This document shows, one piece after another, positions 17,018 to 24,462 of a stretch of 64,000 nt of DNA. The DNA is from Bacillus sp. T33-2 (GTDB lineage Bacteria > Bacillota > Bacilli > Bacillales > Cytobacillaceae). The position numbers and the translations under genes were made by a program. The notes under the pieces are model-generated. The model worked only from the letters and a program-made list of their open reading frames with translations. It ran no database searches and had not been told where the DNA came from. Position 1 is the first letter of the stretch. The number at the start of each line of letters is the position of its first letter. Location of the stretch: assembly GCF_002860205.1 (NCBI RefSeq), contig NZ_PGVB01000018.1, forward strand, positions 1-64,000. Direction: 5' to 3'.

Positions 17018-18787
17018 ATGTTTCAGCCTTTTGAGCCTAAATCAATTGTGAAAACCAAGTTTTTATTCTTCACAGGCAAAGGTGGAGTTGGAAAAACGTC
17101 AACCGCTTGTGCCACTGCTGTCTCATTGGCAGAGGAAGGAAAACAGGTATTACTTGTCAGCACAGACCCTGCGTCGAACTTGCAGGATGTTTTAGAAGTC
17201 GATTTAAGCAATACACCAAAGCCAGTGCCGCAAGTAACCAATCTGTTCGCATGTAACATTGACCCAGAAGAGGCAGCTAAAGCCCATCGGGAAAAAGTGA
17301 TAGGTCCGTATAGGGGGCTATTGCCTGATGCCGTTGTCGCCACCATGGAGGAACAAATGTCTGGTGCTTGCACAGTGGAGATCGCAGCGTTTGATGAATT
17401 TACAACCCTGCTTTCCGATCATTCCATCGTTAAGTCTTATGACCATATTATCTTTGACACAGCACCTACTGGTCATACACTCAGGCTTCTCCAGCTCCCA
17501 ACTGCATGGAGTGGATTTCTGGAGGTAAGTACGCGTGGTGCGTCCTGCCTTGGTCCGCTGTCCGGCCTATCCGAAAAGAAACAACTATACTTAAATACCG
17601 TTGATGCATTATCCGATCCAAAGCAAACGATGATGATACTGGTGGCAAGGCCAGATGAGTCAACCTTGCTGGAGGCTAACCGGGCATCACAGGAATTAAG
17701 CGAAATTGGAATTCGGAATCAGATTCTTATCATTAATGGACTAATGAAATCTTACGTTCCTGATGATGAGCTATCTTTCGCTTTATATAACCGTCAACGC
17801 GATGCACTGAGACAATTGCCTCATCAGTTGAAACAAGTAATCGTCTATTCATTGCCATACGTGTCATATTCGTTAACTGGGGTTGAAAACCTACGGTACT
17901 TGTTTAAGCAATATATTTTGCCTGCGTCCCAAACTGTTGTTGATAAAAGGAGAATTACCCTACCAGGTCTAGAAGCAGTTAATGACGATTTCATTATCAA
18001 TGATACTCGCGTCATTCTGACGATGGGCAAAGGCGGGGTTGGGAAAACTACACTGGCATCTGCAATAGCTGTTGGACTTGTTGAGAGAGGTTTGAATGTT
18101 CATCTCACCACAACAGACCCAGCTGCTCATTTAGAATTGGTTTTAAATGAGAAAAATGCGAATGAAAAATTGACCATTAGCAGAATCGACCCAAAATCAG
18201 AAGTCGAGGCTTACAAATCAGAAGTGTTATCTAAGGTGAGTGAAGATCTTGATGATGAAGGACTTGCCTATATCGAAGAAGACCTGAACTCTCCGTGTAC
18301 AGAGGAGATTGCCGTCTTCCGTGCTTTTGCAGAAGTCGTAGAAAAAGCAAAAGATGAGGTTGTTGTCATCGATACAGCCCCTACTGGACATACGCTTTTA
18401 CTTTTGGATGCTGCACGATCTTACCACAAGGAACTTGAACGCTCAACAGGTGAGGTGCCTAAAAGTGTCGAAAACTTGCTGCCTCACCTCCGTAACGCTA
18501 GAGAAACAGCTGTTGTTATAGTCACACTTGCTGAAGCAACACCGGTCTTAGAGGCCAGCCGTCTGCAGGATGATTTAAAACGGGCCAATATCGCTCCACA
18601 GTGGTGGGTCATTAACCAGAGCTTACATGCAACAAACACTTCTGATCCAGTACTAAACGGAAGGGCAATCGCCGAGGAACAGTGGATAGAGAAAGTGACA
18701 CGTTTGGCACATAAGTGTGCAATCGTTCCATTGCAAAGTGAAAGTGTAACTGGATATGAAAAGTTAAAAAATTATACTCATCAATGA
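17018..18787 (+). CDS. arsA: arsenical pump ATPase ArsA
   Basis: A 589-residue two-domain ATPase that energises ArsB. Each half has a deviant Walker A: FTGKGGVGKTS near residue 19 and TMGKGGVGKTT near residue 339. DTAPTGHTLRLL and DTAPTGHTLLLL signatures follow in the two halves. The metal-site cysteines are in MSGACTVE and LNSPCTEE. It follows arsD by 16 bases, and the usual arsD-arsA pairing holds. Confidence 0.96.
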   Translation: MFQPFEPKSIVKTKFLFFTGKGGVGKTSTACATAVSLAEEGKQVLLVSTDPASNLQDVLEVDLSNTPKPVPQVTNLFACNIDPEEAAKAHREKVIGPYRGLLPDAVVATMEEQMSGACTVEIAAFDEFTTLLSDHSIVKSYDHIIFDTAPTGHTLRLLQLPTAWSGFLEVSTRGASCLGPLSGLSEKKQLYLNTVDALSDPKQTMMILVARPDESTLLEANRASQELSEIGIRNQILIINGLMKSYVPDDELSFALYNRQRDALRQLPHQLKQVIVYSLPYVSYSLTGVENLRYLFKQYILPASQTVVDKRRITLPGLEAVNDDFIINDTRVILTMGKGGVGKTTLASAIAVGLVERGLNVHLTTTDPAAHLELVLNEKNANEKLTISRIDPKSEVEAYKSEVLSKVSEDLDDEGLAYIEEDLNSPCTEEIAVFRAFAEVVEKAKDEVVVIDTAPTGHTLLLLDAARSYHKELERSTGEVPKSVENLLPHLRNARETAVVIVTLAEATPVLEASRLQDDLKRANIAPQWWVINQSLHATNTSDPVLNGRAIAEEQWIEKVTRLAHKCAIVPLQSESVTGYEKLKNYTHQ

Positions 18788-18805
18788 ATTTGGAGGCATC
18801 CTACA

Positions 18806-19234
18806 ATGACCACTAAGAACTATCAAGAATTAGTTAAAGACAGAATTTACATTGGCGGAGCAGATAATGCAAAAGATGTTCTGGAAAATGAAAAAGTGGA
18901 TGTCATCTTTGATTTGCGTGCGGAAGCACCAGAAGAAGATACTATTCGTATCAGAGTCCATAGCCCAATCGTTGATGATGCACAACACCAGGAAGAATCC
19001 ATAAAAGAATCGATTGACCAGGTTGTAAATGCGTACAATGAAGGGAAAAAAATATACTTCCATTGCGGTGGCGGAAGCAACCGTACAGGGACTGTTGCGA
19101 TTGGCATGTTGCTTCAGTTAGGAAAAGCAAAGAGCATTGAGGAAGCTGAGGAAATCGCAAAAACCATTCGTCCTAAAATTAACGTGAAGCCTGAAATGAA
19201 AGAGGCTTTACAGAGCATACACCCGAATGCATAA
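18806..19234 (+). CDS. dual-specificity/tyrosine phosphatase-like protein in the ars operon
   Basis: A 142-residue protein with the Cys-x5-Arg phosphatase loop HCGGGSNRTG near residues 91-100 and a candidate general-acid Asp in SPIVDD near residue 57. It is 18 bases after arsA with its own GGAGG site, so it belongs to the operon. The family normally removes phosphate from proteins or small molecules. Given the setting it might act in arsenic handling, but no substrate can be named. Confidence 0.8.
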   Translation: MTTKNYQELVKDRIYIGGADNAKDVLENEKVDVIFDLRAEAPEEDTIRIRVHSPIVDDAQHQEESIKESIDQVVNAYNEGKKIYFHCGGGSNRTGTVAIGMLLQLGKAKSIEEAEEIAKTIRPKINVKPEMKEALQSIHPNA

Positions 19235-19264
19235 TAATAGTTGTCCACGAAAGGAGATGTTGAC

Positions 19265-19543
19265 ATGAAGATCACAGATCAGGCTCGTGATATATTAAAG
19301 CAATTGTTGGAAGAGAATAATGCGAAAAATATCCGAGTTTACTTTGCAGGCTTTGGCTGAGGACAGCCACAGGTAGGGCTGGCTCTGGATGAGCCAGAAG
19401 AAAAAGATAAAGTCGTAACGATTAACGAAATACAAGTCGCAATTGAGCCGAACATTGAACCTAACACACAAGACCTCATTCTCGATTTTAATGAGGAAGC
19501 AAACGGACTTGTGCTTTTGGGCAATGAAAGTGATTGTTGTTAA
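19265..19543 (+). CDS. HesB/IscA-like protein with in-frame TGA (candidate selenocysteine codon 32)
   Basis: The reading frame from ATG 19265 (AAGGAG upstream) gives a 92-residue HesB/IscA-type protein only if TGA at 19358-19360 is read through. Upstream is RVYFAGFG and downstream GQPQVGLALDEPEE, where relatives carry Cys at the interrupted position. The downstream frame stays open to a normal end, SDCC-TAA. Two overlapping GC-rich hairpins follow the TGA: 19364-19381 (loop ACAGGTAG) and 19379-19397 (loop TGGAT). The second places its loop about 26 nt after the TGA, within the usual bacterial SECIS range. The alternative is a simple TGY-to-TGA nonsense mutation. The gene closes the ars operon. 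Confidence 0.7.
19379..19397 (+). promoter_or_regulatory. SECIS-like hairpin downstream of in-frame TGA
   Basis: CTGGCTC and GAGCCAG form a perfect 7-bp stem around TGGAT. The loop has G at its second position and lies about 26 nt after the TGA. The same bases encode the conserved LALDEP, so the fold may be a coding coincidence. Confidence 0.35.
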
Positions 19544-19555
19544 TAGTCCTATTAC

Positions 19556-19588
19556 AAACCCTTCTCCTTGCGGAGCAGGGTTTTTTTC
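19556..19588 (+). terminator. terminator of the ars operon
   Basis: AAACCCT pairs with AGGGTTT across an inner stem (CTCC/GGAG) and is followed by a T run, 12 bases after the HesB-like stop. Confidence 0.88.
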
Positions 19589-19627
19589 ATTTTAATAAAA
19601 ATGGAAAAATTTTTATGACATTTACTA

Positions 19628-19659
19628 TTGACCCTGTACTAAGGTACAGGGTGCATAAT
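19628..19659 (+). promoter_or_regulatory. MerR-family operator/promoter
   Basis: TTGACC (19628-19633) and CATAAT (19654-19659) are 20 nt apart. The spacer carries a perfect dyad, ACCCTGTAC-TAAG-GTACAGGGT (19631-19652). This overlong spacer with a central dyad is the hallmark of MerR-type activated promoters for metal or redox responses. Confidence 0.8.
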
Positions 19660-19685
19660 TCTAAATGAGGGGGGAAGGCCAGCGT

Positions 19686-19851
19686 ATGAACGTTTTTGCA
19701 TCAAGTAAGATTCAAGAGATTGAAAAGAAAATTCGTGATTTAAATGAGATGAAGTTCTTGTTAGAGAGACTGGTGGAGAAATGCCCTGGTTGCTGGAGTT
19801 CCAAAAGATCAATGTCCGATCATGAGAAAATTATCTAAGGGAGTGAATTAA
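19686..19851 (+). pseudogene. remnant of a MerR-family regulator (C-terminal part, frameshifted)
   Basis: The reading MNVFASSKIQEIEKKIRDLN followed by LVEKCPGC resembles the dimerisation helix and metal-binding loop of MerR-type regulators. The N-terminal DNA-binding domain is absent. One extra T near 19794 breaks the frame; without it the text reads CPGCGVPKDQCPIMRKL, as in intact relatives. The MerR-type promoter upstream is intact although the regulator is not. Confidence 0.7.
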
Positions 19852-19852
19852 A

Positions 19853-20110
19853 ATGGCAAAAAGATTGATTCAAGTATTTACAGCTGGTTGTAGTGTCTGT
19901 GAAGGTGCCGTTGAACAAGTGAAGGCTCTAGCTTGTGAAAATTGTGAAGTGGTTGTTTACGACTTGAACAAAAACTGCGACACGCTTGAATGCGAAGCAA
20001 AAGCAAAAGAATATGGCGTGAAATCCGTTCATGCGGTTGCGATCAACAGGAAATTAGTCAGCAGGAATAGACATCGATGCGTTAAAAGCAGCTGGCTTAG
20101 GTCAGGGTAA
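19853..20110 (+). pseudogene. thioredoxin/glutaredoxin-like protein with damaged C-terminus
   Basis: An 85-residue reading. The first 70 residues match a small thioredoxin-like family often found in mercury and arsenic clusters, with the redox pair CSVC at about residues 14-17 and further cysteines in ACENCEV. After INRKLVS the frame changes: the alternative frame reads GIDIDALKAAGLGQ, the expected family end, and the usual CCQN-type segment appears to be missing. So a short deletion plus frameshift has altered the tail; some activity might remain. It is 14 bases after the MerR-type start of its partner remnant ends. Confidence 0.65.
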
Positions 20111-20120
20111 TAAGGAACAA

Positions 20121-20155
20121 AAACCAAGGGTGAGGATTTCACCCTTGGTTTTCTT
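20121..20155 (+). terminator. terminator after the thioredoxin-like gene
   Basis: A perfect 13-bp stem AAACCAAGGGTGA / TCACCCTTGGTTT with a 5-nt loop and a short T run. Confidence 0.88.
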
Positions 20156-20277
20156 ATGACGCGGGAAAGTTGTGCAAAAATGATGGTTTGATTGAATCGA
20201 TGCTATATTATTGAAGAAGGAGTAGGTTCTCCGGTGTAATTTTTCTTATAGGCTTAATGATTCAGGGAGTGGAATAA

Positions 20278-20604
20278 ATGTTGAATGCAATTGTAATATT
20301 TATATTTGCAGGACTTGCCGAGATTGGCGGAGGTTACCTCATTTGGTTATGGTTAAGAGAAGGTAAGTCATTTTATTTGGGTGTGTTCGGGGGCGTCGCC
20401 TTAGCTTTATATGGTATTATCGCTACATTTCAAACATTCCCATCTTTCGGCAGAGTATATGCTGCGTACGGTGGTGTATTTATTGTTCTCTCTGTATTAT
20501 GGGGATGGGGCATTGATAGGAAAACACCCGATTTATATGATTGGATTGGTGCATGTATATGTTTAATTGGTGTTTCAGTGATGTTGTTCGCGCCTCGCCA
20601 ATGA
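20278..20604 (+). CDS. YnfA/UPF0060 family membrane protein
   Basis: A 108-residue protein with four hydrophobic helices, clearly UPF0060/Ynf[21 protein letters not shown] near the start and [16 protein letters not shown] in the middle. The biochemical role of the family is not settled; small four-helix transporters are suggested by topology. ATG follows GGGAGTGG. Confidence 0.9.
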   Translation: MLNAIVIFIFAGLAEIGGGYLIWLWLREGKSFYLGVFGGVALALYGIIATFQTFPSFGRVYAAYGGVFIVLSVLWGWGIDRKTPDLYDWIGACICLIGVSVMLFAPRQ

Positions 20605-20614
20605 AATGCAAAAA

Positions 20615-20632
20615 ACTCGCCTTATGGCGAGT
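20615..20632 (-). terminator. hairpin ACTCGCC/GGCGAGT, copy 1
   Basis: A 7-bp stem with TTAT loop; on the minus strand it is followed by TTTTTT, so it could end minus-strand transcription. The same 18-bp sequence recurs at 21018-21035, bracketing transposase debris. Confidence 0.65.
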
Positions 20633-20945
20633 CAGCTTGTAGAGAAAGTATACTTGAAGACGATTTCATCAAAAATCTCTTGAAAAATATTCGTATCTTA
20701 AAAAGGGTTCGGCGATTCCAACTAATAGTTGTATGATCAGGCACCGGGTCATTCAGTTTCAAGCCCAGGAACCATCGGTAGGCTACGTTTGTCCTGATTT
20801 CACGTTCTAATTGACGTTCAGACCGAATGCAAATCGAGTGCAACTGCTTCTACTTTAAAACCAAATATTTCCACCTGACGGTCTAATCGGGAAAGATAAG
20901 GAACGGAATCATGAACATTTCCTGTAATTTGTTAACTATATTATA
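20622..20945 (-). pseudogene. IS1182-family transposase fragments
   Basis: The minus strand reads LEREIRTNVAYRWFLG and LNDPVPDHTTISWNRR, typical of the N-terminal part of IS1182 transposases. Upstream lies an out-of-place central piece reading RLDRQVEIFGFKVEAVALD. The order and frames are broken, so this is a deletion-fused remnant. Identical hairpins lie at both sides (20615 and 21018). Confidence 0.8.
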
Positions 20946-20950
20946 GTAGA

Positions 20951-21286
20951 TTAACGCGGTGAAATATTAAAATTATTAAATAAAATAATAGGCTGTGGAG
21001 AGTTTCTCGACAGCCTGACTCGCCTTATGGCGAGTCTTCTTGTGGCAGGCTTATTCGTATTTACCCAGCATTGCAGCAACGCTTTCTTTTCTTCGTTCAG
21101 ATTTCTAACAGCTTTTAAAAAGTTATAGTATGTCTCGGCACCATAAGCATCTTTATCATTTTTGAAAAATAGCTCAAATGTTAGTGATTCAGCTTCTTTG
21201 ACACTACAATTTCGGAAACTCATAAGTAACTTTAAATACGCCAGAAAATATTCTTTCTTCAATGTTCCTCCGTGGTTGACCGTCAT
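20951..21286 (-). CDS. hypothetical protein downstream of a Cys-rich peptide
   Basis: A 111-residue reading I do not recognise. The first 70 residues are charged and helical with acidic and aromatic residues. The tail beyond about residue 80 runs through the GGCGAGT hairpin at 21018 and through apparent IS sequence, so the natural C-terminus has probably been replaced. Its ATG overlaps the stop of the preceding minus-strand gene by one base (TAATG), which argues that it is translated as part of the arsP operon. Confidence 0.5.
   Translation of the reverse strand: MTVNHGGTLKKEYFLAYLKLLMSFRNCSVKEAESLTFELFFKNDKDAYGAETYYNFLKAVRNLNEEKKALLQCWVNTNKPATRRLAIRRVRLSRNSPQPIILFNNFNISPR
21018..21035. repeat. 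hairpin ACTCGCC/GGCGAGT, copy 2
   Basis: Identical to 20615-20632 and adjacent to a further inverted repeat, AGGCTGT / ACAGCCT (about 20990-21016), consistent with an insertion-sequence end. Confidence 0.6.
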
Positions 21287-21426
21287 TAACTACACTCCTG
21301 GTCATCGTCCGCTGAGCAGCAATGCTGAGTTTCTTTACTGGAAGCTTTCTTTTCTTCCTTTACTTCCTCGATTTTCACATTACAACAGCTTGAACCTTTT
21401 TCGGTTTTCTTGAAAAGATTAAACAT
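21286..21426 (-). CDS. small Cys-rich protein (46 aa) in the arsP operon
   Basis: It is not part of any longer ORF. The minus strand reads a 46-residue protein starting MFNLFKKTEKGSSCC and ending with QHCC and ECS. It has five cysteines, two as CC pairs, and a charged Lys/Glu-rich middle. ATG at 21426 has GGAGGGTGATC upstream. It starts 27 bases after the permease stop. The paired cysteines suggest soft-metal or arsenical binding, but this is inference only. Confidence 0.75.
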   Translation of the reverse strand: MFNLFKKTEKGSSCCNVKIEEVKEEKKASSKETQHCCSADDDQECS

Positions 21427-21452
21427 TGTGATCACCCTCCATATTATAAAAA

Positions 21453-22319
21453 TTACACCAAGTAAAAAATGAAGCCTAAAACAGTAGACATTGTCACAAC
21501 AGATAAGACAAACATAACAACCAATTCTTTCTTAAATATGGATTTCAACAAAATCACCTCTGGAAGACTTGCACCAGCAGAACTGATAAGCATAGCCATT
21601 ACGGGGCCTAGTGCCATTCCTTTCATGATCAGTATTTGCGATATCGGAATCATGCTCGAAAGTCGAATGTACAGTGGGACACCGATGACAGCAGCGATTG
21701 GGATGAGCCACCAGTGATCCCGTCCAAAGAAAGAAGAGATGAATTCAGTTGGAACTAATCCGTGAATGACTGCTCCAACGGCAGCACCGATAATCAAATA
21801 TGGATAAACACTCTTCATTAGGTCCACCGTTTCTTTCACAGCCAACTTCCAATTAAACTTCTGTGCTTTTTCCTCATAACCTGACATCACTACATTTTTA
21901 ACGTACTTCTCAGCCCCTATTGCCTCCAGGGTAAAACCAATGAAAATGGAGAACACTGTCGTCAAGACCGTGTAGATAATGGTTACTTTCCATCCCAGTA
22001 CTACTCCCATTAATGTCAAAATTGTTGGATCAAGAACAGGGGAAGCGAACAGGAATATCATAACTATCCCGAAAGGCATTTTCTTTTTCAGCATATTGAC
22101 TACGACTGGTATTGTTGAACAAGAACAGAAAGGCGTGATGAACGCAAATACTACGGCAAAAATTGCTCCGATGAACCGATTTTTACCCGCCAATTTCTTT
22201 TCGATTTTTTCATATGGGATGTACCCTTGCAGAAGGCTGATGGTAAATGAAATAACAATGAACAAAACGGTTAATTCGAGAGCGATATACAAAAAACTTT
22301 TTAGCGTATCAATCCACAC
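21453..22319 (-). CDS. ArsP/YraQ-like (DUF318) permease
   Basis: A 288-residue membrane protein with about eight hydrophobic helices. The motif FITPFCSCSTIPVV near residue 60 is the signature of the DUF318 permease family, which includes ArsP, an exporter of trivalent organoarsenicals. The conserved CSC triad is intact. Upstream on the same strand are a 63-aa gene and an ArsR-type regulator with repeated operators. Arsenical export is the best guess; another soft metal or metalloid is possible. Confidence 0.82.
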   Translation of the reverse strand: MWIDTLKSFLYIALELTVLFIVISFTISLLQGYIPYEKIEKKLAGKNRFIGAIFAVVFAFITPFCSCSTIPVVVNMLKKKMPFGIVMIFLFASPVLDPTILTLMGVVLGWKVTIIYTVLTTVFSIFIGFTLEAIGAEKYVKNVVMSGYEEKAQKFNWKLAVKETVDLMKSVYPYLIIGAAVGAVIHGLVPTEFISSFFGRDHWWLIPIAAVIGVPLYIRLSSMIPISQILIMKGMALGPVMAMLISSAGASLPEVILLKSIFKKELVVMFVLSVVTMSTVLGFIFYLV

Positions 22320-22334
22320 AATGACTCCTCCTTT

Positions 22335-22526
22335 TTACGAAACACATGGAAAATTGCAATTGCACTCCTTCGCTGGTATGCACATGCGATTCTTGGAAGA
22401 AGAAAAACGTTGGATTAGTGAAAGCCAAAAACTATCCTTTGGGATAGACTGGTATTTCCAAGCATCCCGTGCCGCCCTTTCGATTTCCTCCAATCTGGCT
22501 TGAATCACTAATTCATATTCATACAT
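22335..22526 (-). CDS. small conserved hypothetical protein
   Basis: A 63-residue protein starting MYEYELVIQARLEEIERAA, preceded by GGGGGAG at good spacing, 15 bases before the permease. The C-terminus has CNCNFPC. No function is known to me. It is the first gene downstream of the two AATCAA-N6-TTGAT sites at 22541-22580. Confidence 0.65.
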   Translation of the reverse strand: MYEYELVIQARLEEIERAARDAWKYQSIPKDSFWLSLIQRFSSSKNRMCIPAKECNCNFPCVS

Positions 22527-22540
22527 AAGTTCTCCCCCTT

Positions 22541-22580
22541 AATCAAATTATATTGATATATTAATCAAAAAAAATTGATG
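22541..22580. promoter_or_regulatory. two ArsR-type operators before the arsP operon
   Basis: AATCAA-N6-TTGATA (22541-22558) and AATCAA-N6-TTGATG (22563-22580) are inverted repeats typical of ArsR/SmtB operators. The same pattern recurs twice before the regulator gene. Confidence 0.75.
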
Positions 22581-22595
22581 AATACCCTAAAAAAA

Positions 22596-22919
22596 TTAGC
22601 AGGTTGGTCTGAACAGACAGCAGAGTTCTTCCGACAAGAGATGGTTGATCTCTTTTTGGTTTAACTGGTAATAGCTCCAGGTTCCTTCAGTTCTTTTTGT
22701 AATGATGTTTGCGTCCAATAAAATCTTTAAGTGATAGGATAACTTGGATTGTGCCATATCCATTAAAGGAGCCAAATCACAAACACACATTTCGCCTTTT
22801 TCTGTGAGGATGTTCATTATTTGCAATCTCTTTTTGTCTGCAATCGCCTTGAACTTAAGTTCGTATTTTTCAAATATTTCTTCCTTTGATATACCTTCTA
22901 AAGGAATCTGTAGCTTCAT
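22596..22919 (-). CDS. ArsR-family repressor of the arsP operon
   Basis: A 107-residue winged-helix protein. The N-terminal FKAIADKKRLQIMNIL and the metal motif CVCDLAP (about residues 45-51) identify ArsR. The C-terminus has additional cysteines (LCC and PTC), which could form a second sensing site. Operators with AATCAA-N6-TTGAT lie on both sides, so autoregulation and control of the downstream arsP operon are likely. Distinct from the arsR at 14445. Confidence 0.9.
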   Translation of the reverse strand: MKLQIPLEGISKEEIFEKYELKFKAIADKKRLQIMNILTEKGEMCVCDLAPLMDMAQSKLSYHLKILLDANIITKRTEGTWSYYQLNQKEINHLLSEELCCLFRPTC

Positions 22920-22938
22920 TACTTCACCTACGTTTCTA

Positions 22939-23015
22939 AATCAAAAAGTTTTGATGTATTTATGATATATCCATTATTTTCATGTGTCAATATGTTTAAT
23001 CAAAGAAAATTGATT
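22939..23015. promoter_or_regulatory. two ArsR-type operators before the second arsR
   Basis: AATCAA-N6-TTGATG at 22939-22956 and AATCAA-N6-TTGATT at 22998-23015 repeat the pattern seen at 22541-22580. Confidence 0.72.
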
Positions 23016-23107
23016 AAGTTGATTTCGATGCCACTACCCTTGAAGTATTAAATAACGTTGTTCATCATTAAATAATTATCTATACAGATTAGCTTGAATC
23101 ACATTCA

Positions 23108-23482
23108 CTAATCCCTGACCATTCGATATGCTGCATATGCGCGCTTTATGGAATGGGTTGAATCGTTTTTTTTTTGAATAGGTAAGTATTCAACAGAGAG
23201 TCTTTCCTTGTATATGCTCTTTTTTTGTTGAAATAGTATATTTAATTCATTTCGAACGTTCTGCAAAACGAAATTTTTCTTAAATAAGGGTTCGTTACTT
23301 AAAACTCTAGTAATGTCCTTAAGGTCAGAATATATTCGGAATGGTTTGATTCCGAACCCCTTTTGGGCATTTCTTTTACTTTTTCTATCCCAAGGGTGAA
23401 CTGGACCTCTGTTCGTTTCGTTTATTAGGCCATTTGTAGAAAGACTGGGGAAGGAGTCCCTGCTAACTGGGTACCAGGTCAA
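23108..23482 (-). CDS. uncharacterised ORF
   Basis: A 124-residue open frame, rich in Lys, Arg and Asn, which I cannot assign. No good ribosome binding site is evident before the ATG at 23482, and it lies amid broken genes, so it may itself be a remnant. Kept because it is one of the few long frames in 23.0-24.2 kb. Confidence 0.25.
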   Translation of the reverse strand: MTWYPVSRDSFPSLSTNGLINETNRGPVHPWDRKSKRNAQKGFGIKPFRIYSDLKDITRVLSNEPLFKKNFVLQNVRNELNILFQQKKSIYKERLSVEYLPIQKKNDSTHSIKRAYAAYRMVRD

Positions 23483-23603
23483 TCTGGAATTATTAGAGAT
23501 CCAAAGTACATTGGTAGAATTTAAGGGCTACCCAATAATCGTATTTTAATAAAAATGAGTTATTATTATACTTTTTCGGTTTTATCGGTAGAGATTCTTT
23601 AAT

Positions 23604-23974
23604 GTGTCACTTTTTAATTCAACTATAGGGTGTGTTGATTCAAGAAGGATTAACGCTTCTTCTCGTAAATTTATTGTACTAACGGTGCAGCTTAGTTTAA
23701 GAATAAAATCAGAGTCCAAAGGAGTGATTTTATCTTTGTTGAATCCGTCGAATATAGGCACTTCAGGTGCTTATTTTTTATATAAAGATTTAGTTATATG
23801 TCAAGTAGGACCAACAAAAGAAGCAGACGAACTTGGAGTAGTCAGATTTGGAGGTCATAGAGAAGAGGGTGAAACAGCGTGGGAAACGTGAAGCGTGAAG
23901 TTTTTGAAGAGGCTAAAGTAAAAATAACGCCTTTTAATCCAAAGGTGATTTTTTACCTTACTAAGTGGAACTGA
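23604..23974 (+). pseudogene. NUDIX hydrolase remnant
   Basis: The text VICQVGPTKEADELGVVRFG is followed by the Nudix box FGGHREEGETAWE. The frame breaks at GAAACG-TGA near 23890; one base away it continues KREVFEEAKVKITPFNP, completing the box G-x5-E-x7-REVxEEx. The gene then ends at TGA 23972. The N-terminal part is unlike a normal start. It is probably a decayed Nudix hydrolase. Confidence 0.75.
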
Positions 23975-24069
23975 GGGTCGTATAGTTAGTTTAACGTATC
24001 TACTGCTCCAATTCTAATTAAAGGCAACGAAGCCTCCTTTTACTACCGTAGTATCACAATAACGAGAGT

Positions 24070-24101
24070 AGCCTTATCCAAATGAGGATTAGGCTTTTTT
24101 T
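24070..24101 (+). terminator. intrinsic-terminator-like hairpin
   Basis: AGCCTTATCC pairs with GGATTAGGCT around AAATGA and precedes seven Ts. It is nearly the same as the hairpin at 11893. Confidence 0.75.
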
Positions 24102-24239
24102 ATCGCCACCAACCCAAGTTGTTTGAATAGGACAATAACATGTCGCATAGACAAAAAATTTTCATTAAGGAATTTATTTTGGATGAAGGAAACTTTTTAA
24201 ATGTGACGAATATATATAGAAAATGGGGGGTGAAAAAAG

Positions 24240-24353
24240 ATGAATCCACGTATTCAGAAGAAAATTATCGTATATGCAATGATTTGCAGGAAGTTAGGAA
24301 TTTTTAGCAAGGAGGAATACAGCCAAATTGTTGGGATATCTATTTCTGAATAA
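24240..24353 (+). CDS. possible small protein (37 aa)
   Basis: A frame starting MNPRIQKKIIVYAMICRKLG, ending ISISE. It is preceded by a strong GGGGGGTGA ribosome binding site 6 bases upstream. An overlapping frame from ATG 24140 (55 aa) has a weaker start. No function recognised. Confidence 0.4.
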   Translation: MNPRIQKKIIVYAMICRKLGIFSKEEYSQIVGISISE

Positions 24354-24462
24354 GAAGAGAGCAAGTGCTTATTGGAACCCTGAAATCTTTTCTTGTTAGA
24401 TCACTAGCATTGTGACTATGCCAGCACTACGATTTGGTGCAAGGCGATTTTTTTGCTCAAAA

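Noticed and set aside
24140-24307. A 55-codon frame overlapping the 37-aa candidate at 24240
   Set aside because: Its start signal is weak, while the overlapping shorter frame has a strong ribosome binding site; at most one is likely to be real.
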